NCBI RefSeq assembly: GCF_023715345.1
Contig: NZ_JAMBNY010000006.1
Span: 1-64,000, forward strand
Source: Paenibacillus camelliae
Lineage (GTDB): Bacteria; Bacillota; Bacilli; Paenibacillales; Paenibacillaceae
Length of the DNA stretch: 64,000 nucleotides
Direction of reading: 5' to 3'
Below, piece after piece: positions 16,889-24,855 of this stretch. The notes beneath the pieces were generated by a model. That model was not told the origin of the DNA. It worked only from the letters and a program-made list of their open reading frames with translations, and did no database searches. The first letter of the stretch is position 1, and every line of letters begins with the position of its first letter. The position numbers and the translations under genes were made by a program.

Positions 16889-17712
16889 TGAGGGTACGAC
16901 AAAAAGTTCAAACGATCATTGTTGAATTGATGCTGATCCTGCTATCATTGACAATCATTGTTCCGCTGCTGCTTATGATATTAGGTTCATTCATGAACAA
17001 TATCGAAGTGATGCAATTCAAAATTCAGCTGCCTGAGAAGTGGCTGTTCGAAAATTATGTGACGGTATTCAAGGAAGGCGGGTTGGCAAGAGCATTTGTA
17101 AACGGTGTTGTTATTACTGTTATATCGTGTAGCGTAAATATCGTCACATCATCGGCAGCAGCCTTTATTCTCGCACGACGTGAAACGAAGCTTTCAAGTT
17201 TCCTGTATCTTTTCTTCTTTATGGGATTGATTGCTCCGATGTCTACGATTACGACCATTCGAGTAGTACAATGGCTGGGCTTTTACGGCTCCATCTCTAG
17301 TGTTGTTTTCATCTATGCGGCATTGAATATGGCGTTTAGTATTTTCCTTTATAGTGGATTCGTCAAATCACTTAACAAATCGTTAGATGAGGCAGCCTTT
17401 ATCGAGGGAGCCAATGCGCTGCAGGTGTTTCTGAAAATTATTACGCCGCTTTTGTTGCCCGTTAATGCAACAGTAGCGATTATGGTCTTCATGGGAGTGT
17501 GGAATGATATTTCGATTCCGCTTTATTTCTTACCAGATAGCTCGAACTGGACGATGCCGCTATCTGTATATAACTTTTATGGGATGTATAGCCGAGATTG
17601 GAATCTTATCTTCGCTGTCTTAGTGCTGACCTCATTACCGGTCATTATTCTATACGTATTTGCACAGAAATTTATCGTTAGCGGAATGACTGCAGGGGCT
17701 ATGAAGGGCTAG
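16888..17712 (+). CDS. CUT1 sugar ABC transporter permease (MalG/UgpE type)
   Basis: Second permease of the heterodimer, 274 residues with six predicted helices. The EAA loop reads SLDEAAFIEGANALQVFLKIITPLL (about 165-189), and the C-terminus ends IVSGMTAGAMKG, the usual MalG-type ending. It overlaps the upstream permease by 1 bp (…TAATG), indicating translational coupling and 1:1 stoichiometry. The operon ends at the terminator at 17739-17797. Confidence 0.93.
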   Translation: MRVRQKVQTIIVELMLILLSLTIIVPLLLMILGSFMNNIEVMQFKIQLPEKWLFENYVTVFKEGGLARAFVNGVVITVISCSVNIVTSSAAAFILARRETKLSSFLYLFFFMGLIAPMSTITTIRVVQWLGFYGSISSVVFIYAALNMAFSIFLYSGFVKSLNKSLDEAAFIEGANALQVFLKIITPLLLPVNATVAIMVFMGVWNDISIPLYFLPDSSNWTMPLSVYNFYGMYSRDWNLIFAVLVLTSLPVIILYVFAQKFIVSGMTAGAMKG

Positions 17713-17738
17713 TAGTTTGTTAACAAAAAGCGATAAAG

Positions 17739-17797
17739 GAAAGGCTCGACCAGAGCTAGCTAGCTAGGTTATAGCATGCCTCTGGTCGAGCCTTTTT
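17739..17797. terminator. Bidirectional terminator between sugar operon and MerR gene
   Basis: AAAGGCTCGACCAGAG (17740-17755) pairs perfectly with CTCTGGTCGAGCCTTT, 24-nt loop, with T-run on the plus strand and the complementary A-run giving a T-run on the minus strand. It serves the convergent genes on both sides. Confidence 0.88.
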
Positions 17798-17821
17798 GAG
17801 CTTATATATACACGAGGAATG

Positions 17822-18565
17822 TTACTTTTGCAGCTGCAATTGTCCCCAGTGGCCCATCGCCTCGCACATATATTGCGCAAGACCTTTTCCGTAGTGATCG
17901 ATATTTTTAGTAAAGCGCTCATCCTGCACGTACATTTGGCCTAAGCCGATGAAAGCTTCGTAGCTGTAGTTGCCCATCTTATTAAGCAGCTCAAACCAGC
18001 GCTTCGTGAGTGCCATCGTTTCCTCACTATCAACAGGCGTACCGATACGCTCAGCAAGTCCATAATAAATGTTATTCCACTCACGTTCTAGCTCTGCTTT
18101 CTCTGAATCTGAAAGCTTGCCTACACGCTTGTTGCTTTCATCAACAGCTTTATCACCCCATCTTTCACGTGCTTCCTGCTCGTACGGATTGTTATCCCAC
18201 TGTAATCCTTCAAATTTATCTTTTGCACTCATTTCAAATTCTCCTTTAACATGTGATATCGTTCGATCAATCGTTGCGATCATCTTCTCCAGCTGCTCTC
18301 GTTTCGCGATTAGCGAGCGCCGCTGAAGCTGAAGAGCCTCGAAGGTGTTGAAGCTCGGATTGTGAATGATGCGATGAATTTCCTTGAGGCTAAAGCCAAG
18401 CTCCTTGAAAAATAAAATATGCTGCAAGGTTTGTAGATTGTGCTCAGAGTATTGCCTGTATCCAGCTTCAGTCACATGATCTGGTATAAGCAAACCAATC
18501 TCGTCATAATGATGAAGGGTGCGCACACTTACTTTGGCGAGCTGAGCGACTTCTTTTACATTCAT
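17822..18565 (-). CDS. MerR-family regulator with TipAS effector domain (Mta/TipA-like)
   Basis: N-terminal MerR winged HTH (about 1-70: VKEVAQLAKVSVRTLHHYDEIGLL, GYRQYS, LGFSLKEI), a coiled-coil dimerisation helix (about 75-110), and a C-terminal TipAS domain (about 120-245: WGDKAVDESNKRVGKLS and NYSYEAFIGLGQMYVQDERFTKNID). TipAS binds thiopeptides and other hydrophobic drugs; Mta of Bacillus activates multidrug exporters. 247 residues fits. ATG has GGAGG 7 nt upstream. It is divergent from the two-component/ABC module at 18877, which could be one of its targets; that link is inference. Confidence 0.92.
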   Translation of the reverse strand: MNVKEVAQLAKVSVRTLHHYDEIGLLIPDHVTEAGYRQYSEHNLQTLQHILFFKELGFSLKEIHRIIHNPSFNTFEALQLQRRSLIAKREQLEKMIATIDRTISHVKGEFEMSAKDKFEGLQWDNNPYEQEARERWGDKAVDESNKRVGKLSDSEKAELEREWNNIYYGLAERIGTPVDSEETMALTKRWFELLNKMGNYSYEAFIGLGQMYVQDERFTKNIDHYGKGLAQYMCEAMGHWGQLQLQK

Positions 18566-18876
18566 AATTCCACCTCCGATAGCTAAAGCATAAAGGATAA
18601 CGTTACGTGAGGGTCAATAGCAAATTTGTCATTATATTTTTTGAGAAATGACAGTAAGTTGGTTGCAGCTTGCTGATTATGATAAGCTTATGTAATTCAT
18701 ATAAGAAATAGCTCGGCTAACAATCTCCTCTACAATCATTCGTAGCTATAGTATAGATGGAAGTGCAGAAGCAAAATTAGTCGATTATGTGGCAACTATG
18801 GATAAATTTGTCATATCATTGTATACTTATTTTATTCAATACTCTATGTAATTTATCATCAAAGGAGCAAAAAAAT
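18566..18876. promoter_or_regulatory. Divergent regulatory region with repeated AAATTTGTCAT motif
   Basis: 311 bp without a gene. The 11-mer AAATTTGTCAT occurs at 18622-18632 and 18804-18814. The first copy is part of an inverted repeat TGTCAT/ATGACA (18627-18653). A promoter candidate for the response regulator is TGGATA (18799) with TATACT (18822-18827), 17-bp spacer. The TTGTCA half-site recurs at 20568-20573 before the ABC genes, so it may be the response regulator's target. Confidence 0.5.
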
Positions 18877-19560
18877 ATGAAGGTGCTCATTGTTGAAGAT
18901 GATCGAACGATTGCAGCTGGTCTTGAATACTCACTGCAGCAAGAACAATACCAGGTAACGATCGCGCATCATATGAAGGAAGCTGAAGTGATCATACGTG
19001 AGCACTATACTGAATTCAGTCTATATATTTTTGATCTTAATTTGCCGGATGGCACTGGATACGAGCTGTGTAAGCTTGTCAAATCATTACATGAGGCCCC
19101 GGTTATTTTTCTGTCCGCTGTAGACGAGGAAGTCAACATTGTCATGGGCCTTGATATGGGAGCCGATGATTATATTACGAAGCCGTTTCGCGTGCGCGAG
19201 CTGCTATCCCGTATGAAATCGGTGCTGCGCCGATATCAGCGATCACCAGCAAGCCGATCAACGATTACGATTGGGGACCTACATATTCATACAGTAGAAG
19301 CAAAGGTATATAAGGGTAATCAGGAGATTATTCTTACTGCTCTTGAATATCGTTTACTGCTAATTTTCGCTAATCATCCCGGACAAGTATTGTCGCGTAG
19401 TCAGCTGTTGGAGCGGATCTGGGACGTAGCTGGAGACTTCGTCAATGATAACACGTTAACGGTGTATATCAAGCGTCTCCGCGAGAAATTAGAGGATGAC
19501 CCTGCTCAGCCTAAGTTTATTCTGACGGTAAGAGGCTTAGGCTACAAGATGGGGGAATAG
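18877..19560 (+). CDS. OmpR-family response regulator
   Basis: Receiver domain (1-115) with acidic pair D8/D9, phosphoacceptor Asp53 in IFDLNLPDG, and the ITKPF lysine, followed by a winged-helix DNA-binding domain (about 130-227: QVLSRSQLLERIW, VYIKRLREKLEDDP, RGLGYKMG). A longer frame begins at 18787, but ATG 18877 (MKVLIVEDD) has AAAGGAG upstream and is the family start. Its stop lies 3 bp before the kinase ATG. With kinase, ATPase and permease it forms a four-gene module of the kind that senses and removes cell-wall-active peptides. Confidence 0.93.
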   Translation: MKVLIVEDDRTIAAGLEYSLQQEQYQVTIAHHMKEAEVIIREHYTEFSLYIFDLNLPDGTGYELCKLVKSLHEAPVIFLSAVDEEVNIVMGLDMGADDYITKPFRVRELLSRMKSVLRRYQRSPASRSTITIGDLHIHTVEAKVYKGNQEIILTALEYRLLLIFANHPGQVLSRSQLLERIWDVAGDFVNDNTLTVYIKRLREKLEDDPAQPKFILTVRGLGYKMGE

Positions 19561-19563
19561 CAT

Positions 19564-20559
19564 ATGCTTCGTAATTATGAGTTTCGTCGATACTTGTGGC
19601 TGCAGCTGCTCATCTCAGCTATCGCACTAGTCGTAGCAGCATTATGGCTAGGCTGGGCAGCTGCCGGGTTAGTGCTTACAGCTCTTATTATTACCTATAT
19701 TAATTTTTATCTATTTACACGCTGGAGATACCGTGAGCTGGAGGAGCTTTCTCGCTACTTGCGGCAAATCGCTAGCGGCGAATACAGCTTCGTTATTCGT
19801 GATAATCGCGAGGGCGAATTAAGCATACTGAAGAATGAAATTTTTAAGGTTACGGTACGTCTTTCTGAGCAAAGCGAATATTTGCTTCGAGACAAGGAGC
19901 GTATGAGCGAAGCGATCTCGGACATCTCACATCAATTGAAAACACCGTTGACGTCGATGGGCGTTATGCTTGATCTGCTTAAGCAGCCGAATCTGCCACA
20001 TGATAAGCAGAAAGAATTTCTAAAGTATATGCAGCAGCAGCTCGAGCGTCTAGAGTGGCTCATTACATCACTCTTAAAGCTATCGAAGCTGGAAGCGGGA
20101 ACCGTCCTTTTCCAGTCAGAGCGGGTAAAGCTAGCTGAGCTTGTGCAGAGGGCATTGTCGCCGATAGAGATCCCGATTGAGATTAAGAACATTAATATAG
20201 TACTTGAAGGTGATACCGACCTGACGCTTGACGTAGATAAAAAGTGGACGATTGAAGCGATCCTTAATGTCGTAAAAAATGCAGTGGAGCATACCCCCCA
20301 TGGAGGGACCATTACGCTCACGCTGTCACGCAATGAGCTCTATACCGCATTAATTGTAGCGGATACGGGATCAGGAATAGCGAAGGAGGATATCCCGCAT
20401 CTATTCAAACGTTTTTATCGTGGAAAGCAAGCCAGTGAGTCCAGTGTAGGCATTGGACTTGCGATGTCGTATCACATTCTACAGGCTCAAAAAGGTGTGA
20501 TCGAGGTTCATAATGGATTGCAGCTAGGAGCAGTCTTTACCTTGAAGTGGTATCATTAG
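19564..20559 (+). CDS. Intramembrane-sensing histidine kinase (BceS-like)
   Basis: A 331-residue kinase with two membrane helices (about 11-31 and 33-52) joined by almost no extracellular loop, the mark of intramembrane-sensing kinases that read the state of a partner ABC transporter instead of binding a ligand. Phosphoacceptor His123 lies in SDISHQLKTPL; the HATPase domain has NVVKNAVEHTP and DTGSGI. GGGGG 8 nt upstream of ATG. Its gene order with the regulator, ATPase and FtsX permease supports a sensor-transporter complex. Assignment to the Bce-type group is inference, because the permease differs from BceB in architecture. Confidence 0.9.
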   Translation: MLRNYEFRRYLWLQLLISAIALVVAALWLGWAAAGLVLTALIITYINFYLFTRWRYRELEELSRYLRQIASGEYSFVIRDNREGELSILKNEIFKVTVRLSEQSEYLLRDKERMSEAISDISHQLKTPLTSMGVMLDLLKQPNLPHDKQKEFLKYMQQQLERLEWLITSLLKLSKLEAGTVLFQSERVKLAELVQRALSPIEIPIEIKNINIVLEGDTDLTLDVDKKWTIEAILNVVKNAVEHTPHGGTITLTLSRNELYTALIVADTGSGIAKEDIPHLFKRFYRGKQASESSVGIGLAMSYHILQAQKGVIEVHNGLQLGAVFTLKWYH

Positions 20560-20574
20560 TGACAAAATTGTCAC
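20559..20574. promoter_or_regulatory. GTGACAA-N2-TTGTCAC inverted repeat upstream of ABC genes
   Basis: Seven-bp arms with a 2-nt spacer, starting inside the kinase stop codon and 154 bp before the ATPase. The arms contain the same TTGTCA half-site as the motifs upstream of the response regulator, so it is a candidate operator for separate induction of the transporter. Confidence 0.5.
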
Positions 20575-20627
20575 TTTGGAGTCACTGGGAAGTCATATGC
20601 CATCACTATACTGTGCTTTAAGAGGAA

Positions 20628-20702
20628 GTTCAAAAAAACCAACTTTGATTACAGCTTCTCGGTACTGAAAGCTGGGATTTTTGAACAGTATTTTGAACAG
20701 TT
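20628..20702. repeat. Intergenic inverted repeat with tandem 12-mer
   Basis: GTTCAAAAA (20628-20636) pairs with TTTTTGAAC (20678-20686), enclosing an inner CAGCTT/AAGCTG-type hairpin. The right end is duplicated as TTTTGAACAGT(A/T) at 20679-20690 and 20691-20702. The structure is MITE-like, and intergenic elements of this GTTCAAAAA…TTTTTGAAC form occur in Paenibacillus genomes as far as I recall; not verified. Confidence 0.45.
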
Positions 20703-20727
20703 ATTAAGGAAAAGTGATGGAGGACGT

Positions 20728-21414
20728 ATGATGGATATATTGAAGGTAGAGAACCTGTCGAAGATTTATGGTAAAGGTGAAAACCAAGTGCACGCATTGA
20801 AGGATATTTCCTTTAGTGTGAAGAAGGGCGAATTTGTAGCGATCATTGGACCGTCTGGTTCAGGTAAGTCCACACTGCTGCATCTACTTGGTGGAGTCGA
20901 TACACCAAGCACTGGTAAGGTACTAGTCGATCAGACAGATATGTATGCGCTAGGAGAGACGCAGTTGGCTGTGTTTCGTCGCAGACAAATTGGACTGATC
21001 TATCAATTTTACAATTTGATTCCGGTATTAACGGTTGAAGAAAATATAACGCTGCCCCTTCTGCTTGATGGTCATAAAGTAAACAAGCAGGAGCTGCATG
21101 ATCTTGTAAGCACATTGAATCTTGAGCAGCGACTAAATCATTTACCTAATCAGCTGTCTGGCGGACAACAGCAGCGTGTTTCGATTGGACGCGCGCTCAT
21201 TAATCATCCGGCAATTATATTAGCGGATGAGCCGACGGGCAATCTCGATAGTAAGAACAGCAAAGATATTATGGATATGCTCGTCATGTTCAACAAAAGA
21301 TTCAATCAAACGCTTATCGTCATTACGCATGATGAGCGTATTGCTTTGCAGGCTGATCGCATCATTACGATCGAGGATGGCAAGCTAGCCAAGGTCGAGG
21401 TGATCAGACCGTGA
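20728..21414 (+). CDS. ABC transporter ATP-binding protein (LolD/BceA/MacB type)
   Basis: A 228-residue ATPase: Walker A GPSGSGKST (41-49), Q-loop YQFYNLIP, signature LSGGQQQR (142-149), Walker B IILADEPTGNLDS, and H-loop THDE. This is the subtype that partners FtsX/MacB-fold permeases and works by mechanotransmission. GGAGG lies 4 nt before ATG 20728 and 7 nt before ATG 20731; either may be used. It overlaps the permease start by 4 bp (GTGA, 21411-21414). It sits downstream of the regulator/kinase pair and of a possible operator at 20559. Confidence 0.94.
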   Translation: MMDILKVENLSKIYGKGENQVHALKDISFSVKKGEFVAIIGPSGSGKSTLLHLLGGVDTPSTGKVLVDQTDMYALGETQLAVFRRRQIGLIYQFYNLIPVLTVEENITLPLLLDGHKVNKQELHDLVSTLNLEQRLNHLPNQLSGGQQQRVSIGRALINHPAIILADEPTGNLDSKNSKDIMDMLVMFNKRFNQTLIVITHDERIALQADRIITIEDGKLAKVEVIRP

Positions 21415-24059
21415 ATATCATTAACAAATTAACGCTGCGTCATATGAAGGAAAACAAGCGTCGCACCCTTGTTACGATTCTTGGAGTCATTATTTCTGTA
21501 GCGATGATTACTGCGGTTACAACCATTGGATTGTCGTTTATCGATGTACTAAAGCGTGAGTCGATTGCTAGTAACGGAAATTGGCATATCCAATATAATG
21601 AGGTGCCTGTCAGTAAGCTGCCCGTGCTGGAGGATAGCTTATATGCGGATGAGCTCATCCTGGAACATGAAGAAGGGTATGCTCTGTTATCTGAGCAAGG
21701 TCTTGAAGGTAAAGACAATAAGCCGTATATTCATGTATTAGCCTATAATGAAGCAGCTTTAAATAGGCTTCCACTGCAGCTGCTTGAGGGACGCTTGCCA
21801 GTAAGTCCTAATGAAATTGTAGTGCCGGAGCATTTTTTGAAGCATTTTAATAAGGATTCACACATCATCGGTGAGACGATGACGATGACATTAGGTGAGC
21901 GCTACAATCCAGACCTGGTTGAGGAAGATTATGTTGATCGATTAGACCAGAACTATTCCATTCTGTTTGATGATGAGCGACATACGAAAGAGACCGTTAT
22001 TGGAGAGCGTGAAGCAGAGTTTACGGTGGTCGGCATCATAGAACGATTAGGGGATGAGTACGGCATCTCCCCGGGTTATAGCTTCCTGACTGGATTAGAT
22101 CCATCGAAGCTTCCGAAGGATGCAACGGTTACAGCAAAACTGTATACAGCTAAGCCAGACCAAGAGATCTTTAAGGAAGGCGAACGCTTGAAACATGCAT
22201 TGTCGATTGATGAGTATTACATTAATACGACGCTGCTGCGCTATTCCTTTGTTAGCTCACATGATGGCTTTGTAACAACGGTATTTTCTCTATTGTCCAT
22301 CGTTATGGGCGTCATCATGATTGGCTCCATCTCACTTATCTATAATGCGTTCGGTATATCGGTCGCGGATCGTTCACGTTATCTCGGCATGCTAGCAAGT
22401 GTAGGTGCAACGAAACGGCAAAAACGAAATTCTGTATTTTTCGAAGGGATGATTATTAGTGTCATCAGTATTCCGCTTGGGATATTAGGTGGGCTAGCAG
22501 GAATTGCGATAACATTTGCTGTCGTTAATCCTACGTTTCGTGGAGTGCTTGGGCTCGATGTTTCGTTCGAAGTGAAGATGAATATATGGACGCTGCTGCT
22601 GACAATTGGTATTAGCTTGATTACGGTGCTGTTATCCGTATGGTGGCCAGCGAAGCGTGCTGCCAAGGTGTCAGCGATTGATGCGATTCGTCAGACTCAG
22701 GACGTGAAGCTTTCTAGAAAGCAAGTGAAAACATCCAAGCTTGTACGTAAGCTATTTGGCATTGAAGCAGAAATCGCTTTGAAGAACATTAAGCGCAACA
22801 AGCGCAGATATCAGATTACGGTGTTCTCGCTCGTTATTAGTATTATATTATTTATGACGGTTTCTTATCTGACAGAATCGATGAAGCAAGCATTATTCAG
22901 TACGAATAGCGGTGTGAACTATGATTTGCAAGTTAATTATGGTATGAAAGATGACCCGAATCTTGAACTGCTGCTCGAGTTTGATGGAATAACTGATTAT
23001 AGCATCATTCAATCTACGCAGAGCAGTGCGCGCGTGCCATATCAGTATGTGCCAGCAACGAACGCTAGCGCAATGGTAGCTCAGCAGGAAGAGATTTCAG
23101 ATGATCTATATTATGATGTATTCATTCAAGCGCTAGATGATGAGGAGCTTAAGGAGGTTGCTGAATACGCAGGAGTAGATGCTTCATTGCTCTTCGACAC
23201 ATCTCATCCGCAAGCGATTCTGTATAACGAGATTAGCTACTATCACAAGGGAGAAAAACGATACGTTGCTGGAAAAGTGTTGAGCCAAGTGACTGACATT
23301 ATGGTTCAGCTTACGAACTGGACCTACGAGACTTCTACAGACGAGAGTGGAGAAACGATCTATATGTCGCACGAGGTTGAAGGTGAAGCCATCGAACTTG
23401 TTGGCGGAACAGATTTTGCTCCGATGGGGATTGTACGAACGACTCACGGTCCGAATGGTATGACGCTATATGTGAGTCAGGCCGTTATGGATAAGCTTAA
23501 CAGCAATATCGAGCCTCGTGTTCAATACAACGTATATATTAAAAGTGACAACCCACTAGCTTTAGAGGAGCAAATTCGAGAGTCACAGCATTTTGATAAT
23601 TACTATATTAGCAATGTATTCAAGCATAAGCAGGAAGAAGAGGCGACGATGTTTATACTGTCGGTCTTCTCATACGGGTTCATTGTGCTGATCACGTTGA
23701 TTTCCGTTGCGAATATATTGAATACGATCTCGACAAGCATTCAGCTCCGCAGGAGAGAGTTTGCGATGCTGCGCTCGATCGGCATGACGGAGAAGGGCTT
23801 CTACCGAATGATTAATTATGAAAGCATACTGTATGGAGTAAAGGCACTGCTGTATGGTCTTCCAATCAGCTTCGGGATTATGGTGCTTATCTATTGGTCC
23901 ATACTGAAAACCTCATATTATCCGTTCCAATTGCCATGGGTCCATCTCGGGATATTGTTCGTCGTATTATTTATGATTGTTGGACTTTCTATGATGTACT
24001 CTGGCTCTAAGGTGAAGAAGGGGAGCATCGTTGATGCAATTAAGCAAGAAAATATGTAG
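21411..24059 (+). CDS. Large FtsX-type ABC permease, 882 residues
   Basis: Eight predicted membrane helices in a duplicated 4+4 layout: TM1 about 18-42, a large extracytoplasmic domain (about 43-285), TM2-4 in about 286-425, then TM5 near 472-495, a second extracytoplasmic domain (about 496-745), and TM6-8 to the end. Each half carries an FtsX segment (e.g. DRSRYLGMLASVGATKRQ and RRREFAMLRSIGMTEKG). This differs from BceB (ten helices, one large loop). Likely role: detoxifying or exporting envelope-active peptides or lipids, with the ATPase and under the adjacent two-component system. GTG start coupled to the ATPase stop. Substrate unknown. Confidence 0.9.
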   Translation: MNIINKLTLRHMKENKRRTLVTILGVIISVAMITAVTTIGLSFIDVLKRESIASNGNWHIQYNEVPVSKLPVLEDSLYADELILEHEEGYALLSEQGLEGKDNKPYIHVLAYNEAALNRLPLQLLEGRLPVSPNEIVVPEHFLKHFNKDSHIIGETMTMTLGERYNPDLVEEDYVDRLDQNYSILFDDERHTKETVIGEREAEFTVVGIIERLGDEYGISPGYSFLTGLDPSKLPKDATVTAKLYTAKPDQEIFKEGERLKHALSIDEYYINTTLLRYSFVSSHDGFVTTVFSLLSIVMGVIMIGSISLIYNAFGISVADRSRYLGMLASVGATKRQKRNSVFFEGMIISVISIPLGILGGLAGIAITFAVVNPTFRGVLGLDVSFEVKMNIWTLLLTIGISLITVLLSVWWPAKRAAKVSAIDAIRQTQDVKLSRKQVKTSKLVRKLFGIEAEIALKNIKRNKRRYQITVFSLVISIILFMTVSYLTESMKQALFSTNSGVNYDLQVNYGMKDDPNLELLLEFDGITDYSIIQSTQSSARVPYQYVPATNASAMVAQQEEISDDLYYDVFIQALDDEELKEVAEYAGVDASLLFDTSHPQAILYNEISYYHKGEKRYVAGKVLSQVTDIMVQLTNWTYETSTDESGETIYMSHEVEGEAIELVGGTDFAPMGIVRTTHGPNGMTLYVSQAVMDKLNSNIEPRVQYNVYIKSDNPLALEEQIRESQHFDNYYISNVFKHKQEEEATMFILSVFSYGFIVLITLISVANILNTISTSIQLRRREFAMLRSIGMTEKGFYRMINYESILYGVKALLYGLPISFGIMVLIYWSILKTSYYPFQLPWVHLGILFVVLFMIVGLSMMYSGSKVKKGSIVDAIKQENM

Positions 24060-24092
24060 CTCAATGAGCGTTCGATGAAGGGGGAATGCAGC

Positions 24093-24317
24093 TTGGCAAC
24101 TGCTCGATGCAAGGAAAGGTTAGTACAATATGAGCTTATCGTGTATCAGATGGCGATGCTGCTGCATCAACGCGATTCGATTGCGATTGAGATTACGAAG
24201 CAGGTGCTTTGTCAGATATGGCGAGACTATGACTTCTTCGATCTCGAGCCGAGCAAGCAGCGAAGTCGATTAATCTGGTTAGTCAGTCAAGCTACACCTG
24301 CTCCTGTAATGGCGTAG
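24093..24317 (+). CDS. Small protein resembling ECF sigma factor region 2
   Basis: 74 residues from a TTG start (GGGGG 9 nt upstream), 33 bp after the permease; an ATG-initiated reading from 24075 is 80 residues but overlaps the RBS. The core ITKQVLCQIWRDYDFFD resembles the region 2.2-2.4 helix pair of ECF sigma factors (pattern A-E-D-I-T-Q-E-x-F-x-x-I-W), but no region 4 follows and no frameshifted continuation was seen before the terminator at 24361. It could be a sigma remnant, an anti-regulator, or a chance likeness. It probably shares the ABC transcript. Confidence 0.5.
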   Translation: MATARCKERLVQYELIVYQMAMLLHQRDSIAIEITKQVLCQIWRDYDFFDLEPSKQRSRLIWLVSQATPAPVMA

Positions 24318-24360
24318 TCTAACGACTTGTCATCATGGTACAAATGATATAAGCAATGAA

Positions 24361-24415
24361 GGGTACAGGCACGCTAGGAGAATTCAATCTCCTAGCGGTG
24401 CTTGTACCCTTTTTT
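24361..24415. terminator. Bidirectional terminator
   Basis: GGGTACAGGCACGCTAGGAG and CTCCTAGCGGTGCTTGTACCC form a stem of about 20 bp with few mismatches, followed by TTTTTT. It lies between convergent 24093 and 24430 genes. Confidence 0.85.
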
Positions 24416-24429
24416 GATTGAGCCTTGCT

Positions 24430-24732
24430 TTACAGACATGCCTTTCGCCAATTGATTTTATCAAATAATCCGCTTTGCTTAGATAGATGAGTCCAGCATT
24501 GCTGCTTAAATTCAGGATGTATGTATTCCGGAGTCAGATACTTCCAAGACGATCCAAGCAATCCGAGCGCCTCAGGGAAGCTGTGGACGACGCTCTCTCC
24601 GATCGTTGAGGTCGAGGAAGTGGATGAAGTCGACGAACAGCAAAATTCCCATTCCTGCTGTTGTTTTCTCGCAAATAAGGTCATTTTTCCTGCTGCACCT
24701 TTAACGACTAAAATCGTTTGCCAATGCTCCAT
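24430..24732 (-). CDS. Small protein of unknown function
   Basis: I do not recognise this family. 100 residues from ATG 24732 (MEHWQTILVVKG), which has AAGGAGG 9 nt upstream; a 110-residue reading from 24762 has no RBS. Composition: a beta-rich N-terminal part (TILVVKGAAGKMTLFARKQ), a Ser/Thr low-complexity stretch STSSTSSTSTI (about 37-47), then FPEALGLLGSSWKYLTPEYIHPEF, rich in aromatics. No signal peptide or membrane segment. The good RBS and the flanking terminator support a real gene. Confidence 0.65.
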   Translation of the reverse strand: MEHWQTILVVKGAAGKMTLFARKQQQEWEFCCSSTSSTSSTSTIGESVVHSFPEALGLLGSSWKYLTPEYIHPEFKQQCWTHLSKQSGLFDKINWRKACL

Positions 24733-24855
24733 ATTGAAATTCCTCCTTATTACGTGCATCACATAGCTCTAATATACATCATTTACCAGCAGGTACGCAT
24801 CATTTTCTTATAAATATGGTACGATAAGAAAGATATTTGATAAGAATGAGGGCTG

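Noticed and set aside
21411..24059. Calling the ABC genes bceAB
   Set aside because: The permease has an eight-helix duplicated FtsX layout with two large external domains, not the ten-helix BceB layout.
24521..24766. 81-residue ORF antisense to the small protein at 24430
   Set aside because: The minus-strand frame has an excellent RBS and flanking terminator; this frame has neither.
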